64,000 nucleotides of DNA from Streptomyces cinnamoneus (lineage in GTDB: Bacteria > Actinomycetota > Actinomycetes > Streptomycetales > Streptomycetaceae). The number at the start of each line of letters is the position of its first letter. Positions within the stretch are counted from its first letter, which is position 1. The DNA is taken from the NCBI RefSeq assembly GCF_002939475.1, contig NZ_PKFQ01000001.1, positions 4,709,001 through 4,773,000 of the forward strand, given 5' to 3'. Under the pieces are notes generated by a model, which was not told where the DNA came from, ran no database searches, and saw only the letters and a list, made by a program, of their open reading frames with translations. Below are positions 60,275 to 64,000 of this stretch, piece by piece. A program made the position numbers and the translations under genes.

Positions 60275-63200
60275 TCAGGCCTCGAAGACCTCCGCGATCA
60301 GCGCCGCCTGCTCCGCCTGGTGGCGCTTGGCCGAGCCGACCGCCGGCGAGGAGGAGTGCGGGCGGGAGATCCGCCGCAGCCGCTCGCGCGCCGGGACGTC
60401 GGCACCCACGGCCAGGTCCAGGTGGTCGATCAGGTTCAGCGCGATGAACGGCCACGCACCCTGGTTCGCCGGCTCCTCCTGCGCCCAGATGTACTTCTCG
60501 GCGTTCGGGAACTTGGCGATCTCGGCCTGGAGCTCCGCACCCGGCAGCGGGTACAGGCGCTCAAGGCGGATGATGGCGGTGTCCTTGACGCCGCGCTTGA
60601 CCCGCTCGGCCTCCAGGTCGTAGTAGACCTTGCCCGAGCAGAAGACGACCTTGCGGACGTCGTTCGCGTCCACGCTGTCGTCACCGATGACCGGGCGGAA
60701 GGCGCCGCTGGTGAACTCCTCCGCCTTGGACGCCGCGGCCTTCAGACGCAGCATCGACTTCGGGGTGAAGACGATCAGCGGCTTGTGGTGCGGGTTGTGG
60801 ACCTGCCAGCGCAGGAGGTGGAAGTAGTTCGACGGCAGCGTCGGCATGGCGACCGTCATGTTGTTCTGCGCGCACAGCTGGAGGAAGCGCTCGATGCGGG
60901 CCGAGGAGTGGTCCGGGCCCTGGCCCTCGTAGCCGTGCGGCAGCAGCAGGGTGACGCCGGACGTCTGGCCCCACTTCTGCTCGGACGAGGAGATGAACTC
61001 GTCGACGATGTTCTGGGCACCGTTGACGAAGTCGCCGAACTGCGCCTCCCACAGCACCAGCGCGTCCGGGCGGGCCAGCGAGTAGCCGTACTCGAAGCCC
61101 ATCGCCGCGTACTCGCTGAGCAGCGAGTCGTAGACGTTGAAACGGGCCTGCTCGTCGGACAGGTAGAGCAGCGGGGTGTAGTCCTCGCCGGTCTCCCGGT
61201 CGACCAGCACCGCGTGCCGCTGGCCGAAGGTGCCGCGGCGGGAGTCCTGGCCGGCGAGCCGGACCGGGGTGCCCTCCATCAGCAGCGAACCGAAGGCGAG
61301 GGTCTCGCCCATGCCCCAGTCGATCGTGCCGTCCTCGACGCTGGCCGCGCGGCGCTGGAGCTGCGGGACCAGACGCGGGTGCACGGTGACGTTCTCGGGC
61401 ATGGTGACCTGCGACTCGGCGATCCGCTTGAGGACCTCCTGGGAGATCGCGGTCTCCACGGCCACCGGGAACTCGGCCTGCGGGGCCGGGGCCTCGCCCG
61501 CCTGCGGGGCGGTGTCGGCGTCCCGGACCTCGACGAAGACCTTCTCCAGCTGGCCCTGGTAGTCCTGCAGGGCCTGCTCGGCCTCCTCCAGGGTGATGTC
61601 GCCGCGACCGATGAGGGACTCGGTGTAGAGCTTGCGCACCGAGCGCTTCTTGTCGATCAGGTCGTACATCAGCGGCTGGGTGAACGAGGGGTTGTCCGAC
61701 TCGTTGTGGCCCCGACGCCGGTAGCAGATCAGGTCGATGACGACGTCCTTGTTGAACGCCTGGCGGAACTCGAAGGCGAGCCGCGCGACGCGGACCACGG
61801 CCTCCGGGTCGTCACCGTTCACGTGGAAGATCGGCGCCTCGATCATCCGGGCGACGTCGGTGCAGTACATCGACGAGCGCGAGGACTCCGGCGGCGCGGT
61901 GAAGCCGACCTGGTTGTTGATGACGATGTGCACGGTGCCGCCGGTGCGGTAACCGCGCAGCTGCGACATGTTGAGCGTCTCGGCCACGACGCCCTGGCCC
62001 GCGAAGGCCGCGTCGCCGTGCAGCTGGATGGGCAGGACGGTGAAGTCCGTGCCCGCCTTGCCGATGATGTCCTGCTTGGCGCGGGCGATGCCCTCGACGA
62101 CCGGGTCGACGGTCTCCAGGTGGGACGGGTTGGCGGCCAGCGAGACGTTGATCTGCTCGCCGTCCAGGCCGGTGAAGACGCCCTCGGCACCCAGGTGGTA
62201 CTTCACGTCGCCGGAGCCGTGCATCGACTTCGGGTCGAGGTTGCCCTCGAACTCGCGGAAGATCTGCGCGTAGGACTTGCCGACGATGTTGGCGAGGACG
62301 TTCAGCCGGCCACGGTGGGCCATGCCGATGACGGCCTCGTCCAGACGGGCCTCGGCGGCCGCGTCCAGCACCGCGTCCAGCAGCGGGATGACGGACTCGC
62401 CGCCCTCCAGGGAGAACCGCTTCTGGCCGACGTACTTCGTCTGCAGGAAGGTCTCGAACGCCTCGGCGGCGTTCAGCCGGCGCAGGATGCGCAGCTGCTC
62501 CTCGCGCTCCGGCTTGGAGTGCGGGCGCTCGACGCGGTCCTGGATCCACTTGCGCTGCTTCGGGTCCTGGATGTGCATGAACTCGATGCCGGTGGTGCGG
62601 CAGTACGAGTCGCGCAGCACGCCCAGGATGTCGCGCAGCTTCATCATCGACTTGCCGGCGAAGCCGCCGACCGCGAACTCGCGCTCCAGGTCCCACAGGG
62701 TGAGGCCGTGCTCGGTGATGTCGAGGTCGGGGTGCTTGCGCTGGCGGTACTCCAGCGGGTCGGTGTCGGCCATGACGTGGCCGCGGACCCGGTAGGAGTG
62801 GATCAGCTCGAAGACGCGGGCGGCCTTGGTGACGTCGTCGTCGTGCGAGGCGTCGATGTCCTTGAGCCAGCGGACCGGCTCGTAGGGGATGCGCAGCGCC
62901 TGGAAGATCTCGTCGTAGAAGTCGTTCTCGCCGAGCAGCAGCTGGTGCATGATCCGCAGGAACTCGCCGGAGGCGGCGCCCTGGATGACCCGGTGGTCGT
63001 ACGTCGAGGTCAGGGTCATGACCTTGGAGATGCCCATCTTGTTCAGGGCGTCCTGCGAGGTGCCCTGGAACTCGGCGGGGTAGTCCATGGCGCCCACGCC
63101 GATGATGAGGCCCTGGCCGGGCATCAGGCGCGGCACGGAGTGGACCGTGCCGATGCCGCCGGGGTTGGTCAGCGACGCGGTGACCCCGGTGAAGTCCTCC

Positions 63201-64000
63201 ATCGTCAGCTTGCCCACACGGGCGCGGCGGACGATGTCCTCGTAGGCCTGCCAGAACTCGAAGAAGTTCAGGGTCTCGGCCTTCTTGATGGCCGCCACCA
63301 CGAGCTGGCGGTCACCGTTCGGCTTCACCAGGTCGATCGCCAGGCCCAGGTTGACGTGCTCGGGCTTGACGAGGGTGGGCTTGCCGTCCTTCTCCGCGAA
63401 GGAGTAGTTCATCGACGGCATCAGCTTCAGCGCCTGCACCATGGCGTAGCCGATGAGGTGCGTGAAGGAGACCTTGCCACCCCGGGCGCGCTTGAGGTGG
63501 TTGTTGATGACGATGCGCTGGTCGAACAGCAGCTTCACCGGGACGGCGCGGACGGACGTGGCCGTCGGCAGCTCCAGCGAGGCGTTCATGTTCTTGGCGA
63601 CCGCGGCGGCCGGGCCGCGCAGCGTCACGAACTCGGGACCGGCGGCGTCGGCCGCCGGGGCCGCGGCGGCCTTGGCCGCGGGCTTCGCGGCGGCAGGCTT
63701 GGCGGCGGGGGCCGCCGGCTGCGCGGCCGCGGGCTTGGCGGGCGCCGCCGGAGCGGCGGCGGGCGTGGCGGCCGGAGCAGCGGCGGCCGGCTTCGCGGCC
63801 GGCGCGGGCTGTGCGGCCGCGGGGGCCTGCGCCGGTGCGGTGGGGGCCTCGGCCCCGGTCACCGCCGTCGGCGGCGCGCCCGCTGCCTGACCCGGCTTGT
63901 AGTCGGCGAAGAAGTCCCACCAGGCTCGGTCGACCGAGTTCGGGTCCTGGAGGTACTGCTGGTAGATCTCGTCGACGAGCCACTCATTGGGACCGAACAC
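60275..64000 (-). CDS. sucA: 2-oxoglutarate dehydrogenase/decarboxylase, multifunctional E1 (5' end cut)
   Basis: 1241 residues visible, open at the window edge. FGPNEWLVDEIYQQYLQDPN at the start is the E1 N-terminal segment; the usual protein begins some 20-25 residues further up, outside the window. An Ala/Pro/Lys-rich linker (50-120) leads to an E2-like acyltransferase core (TSTYDHRVIQGAASGEF), then the ThDP E1 domain (GMAHRGRLNVLANIVG, CYRRRGHNESDNPSFTQP, LLPHGYEGQGPDHSSARI). This is the actinobacterial KGD/OdhA form, which decarboxylates 2-oxoglutarate in the TCA cycle. Confidence 0.95.
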   Translation of the reverse strand: MFGPNEWLVDEIYQQYLQDPNSVDRAWWDFFADYKPGQAAGAPPTAVTGAEAPTAPAQAPAAAQPAPAAKPAAAAPAATPAAAPAAPAKPAAAQPAAPAAKPAAAKPAAKAAAAPAADAAGPEFVTLRGPAAAVAKNMNASLELPTATSVRAVPVKLLFDQRIVINNHLKRARGGKVSFTHLIGYAMVQALKLMPSMNYSFAEKDGKPTLVKPEHVNLGLAIDLVKPNGDRQLVVAAIKKAETLNFFEFWQAYEDIVRRARVGKLTMEDFTGVTASLTNPGGIGTVHSVPRLMPGQGLIIGVGAMDYPAEFQGTSQDALNKMGISKVMTLTSTYDHRVIQGAASGEFLRIMHQLLLGENDFYDEIFQALRIPYEPVRWLKDIDASHDDDVTKAARVFELIHSYRVRGHVMADTDPLEYRQRKHPDLDITEHGLTLWDLEREFAVGGFAGKSMMKLRDILGVLRDSYCRTTGIEFMHIQDPKQRKWIQDRVERPHSKPEREEQLRILRRLNAAEAFETFLQTKYVGQKRFSLEGGESVIPLLDAVLDAAAEARLDEAVIGMAHRGRLNVLANIVGKSYAQIFREFEGNLDPKSMHGSGDVKYHLGAEGVFTGLDGEQINVSLAANPSHLETVDPVVEGIARAKQDIIGKAGTDFTVLPIQLHGDAAFAGQGVVAETLNMSQLRGYRTGGTVHIVINNQVGFTAPPESSRSSMYCTDVARMIEAPIFHVNGDDPEAVVRVARLAFEFRQAFNKDVVIDLICYRRRGHNESDNPSFTQPLMYDLIDKKRSVRKLYTESLIGRGDITLEEAEQALQDYQGQLEKVFVEVRDADTAPQAGEAPAPQAEFPVAVETAISQEVLKRIAESQVTMPENVTVHPRLVPQLQRRAASVEDGTIDWGMGETLAFGSLLMEGTPVRLAGQDSRRGTFGQRHAVLVDRETGEDYTPLLYLSDEQARFNVYDSLLSEYAAMGFEYGYSLARPDALVLWEAQFGDFVNGAQNIVDEFISSSEQKWGQTSGVTLLLPHGYEGQGPDHSSARIERFLQLCAQNNMTVAMPTLPSNYFHLLRWQVHNPHHKPLIVFTPKSMLRLKAAASKAEEFTSGAFRPVIGDDSVDANDVRKVVFCSGKVYYDLEAERVKRGVKDTAIIRLERLYPLPGAELQAEIAKFPNAEKYIWAQEEPANQGAWPFIALNLIDHLDLAVGADVPARERLRRISRPHSSSPAVGSAKRHQAEQAALIAEVFEA

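Overview
The window is chromosomal DNA of a Streptomyces or close relative. GC content is very high, GTG and TTG starts are frequent, almost every long frame has a shadow on the other strand, and marker families of the genus are present (DasR regulon, WblE, SigH-type sigma factor, Ni superoxide dismutase with SodX, 2-oxoglutarate decarboxylase-type E1). From memory, the gene order dasR-dasABC-dasD ... nagB-sensor kinase-wblE-DAG kinase-sigH-ushX ... sodN/sodX-amino-acid ABC-malic enzyme ... 2-oxoglutarate dehydrogenase follows the S. coelicolor core near SCO5231-SCO5281. No tRNA, rRNA, CRISPR array, transposase or integrase gene was seen.

Layout. 1-1174: end of a Na+/solute symporter with its DUF3311 partner, and one hypothetical. 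1304-7080: dasR divergent from dasA-dasB-dasC-dasD (N-acetylglucosamine/chitobiose uptake and hydrolysis) with two DasR operators (dre) in the dasA promoter. 7110-12568: EamA exporter and LysR regulator, then an accessory island with an HTH-TPR regulator, three overlapping small genes (58-aa CxxC protein, DUF6255-like, DUF6879) and a helix-turn-helix protein. 12658-19060: nagB (dre in its promoter, another dre further upstream), a PdtaS-like kinase, wblE with a CRP-like site, DAG kinase and ushX-sigH with a BldD-like site. 19258-25244: GNAT, UBP zinc finger, Na+/H+ antiporter, PLP enzyme, glutaminase and KAS III. Two inverted copies of a ~130-bp hairpin element sit in the two convergent gaps here. 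25410-36811: alkaline phosphatase, TatA-like protein, LCP protein, MgtA/ArsR, small membrane and envelope proteins, sodN/sodX. 36703-48358: CGNR regulator, glutamate/glutamine-type ABC importer, malic enzyme, MDR dehydrogenase, secreted GH5, DUF4097-PadR operon with a palindromic operator, DUF6104.

48497-60189 is the most interesting part: seven co-directional genes encode a Trypco1-domain protein, a trypsin-VMAP protein, a MoxR AAA+ ATPase, a large vWA/SAV_2336-type protein, a 75-aa peptide, a HExxH (putative peptide beta-hydroxylase) protein, and a TIR-like/NB-ARC/TPR protein of the FxSxx-COOH system type. It looks like a vWA-MoxR-VMAP NTP-dependent conflict system joined to a RiPP-like peptide modification module. 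The peptide keeps the FxsA-like recognition segment but lacks the FxSxx tail, and no radical SAM FxsB gene is present. The window ends inside the 2-oxoglutarate dehydrogenase/decarboxylase gene on the minus strand.
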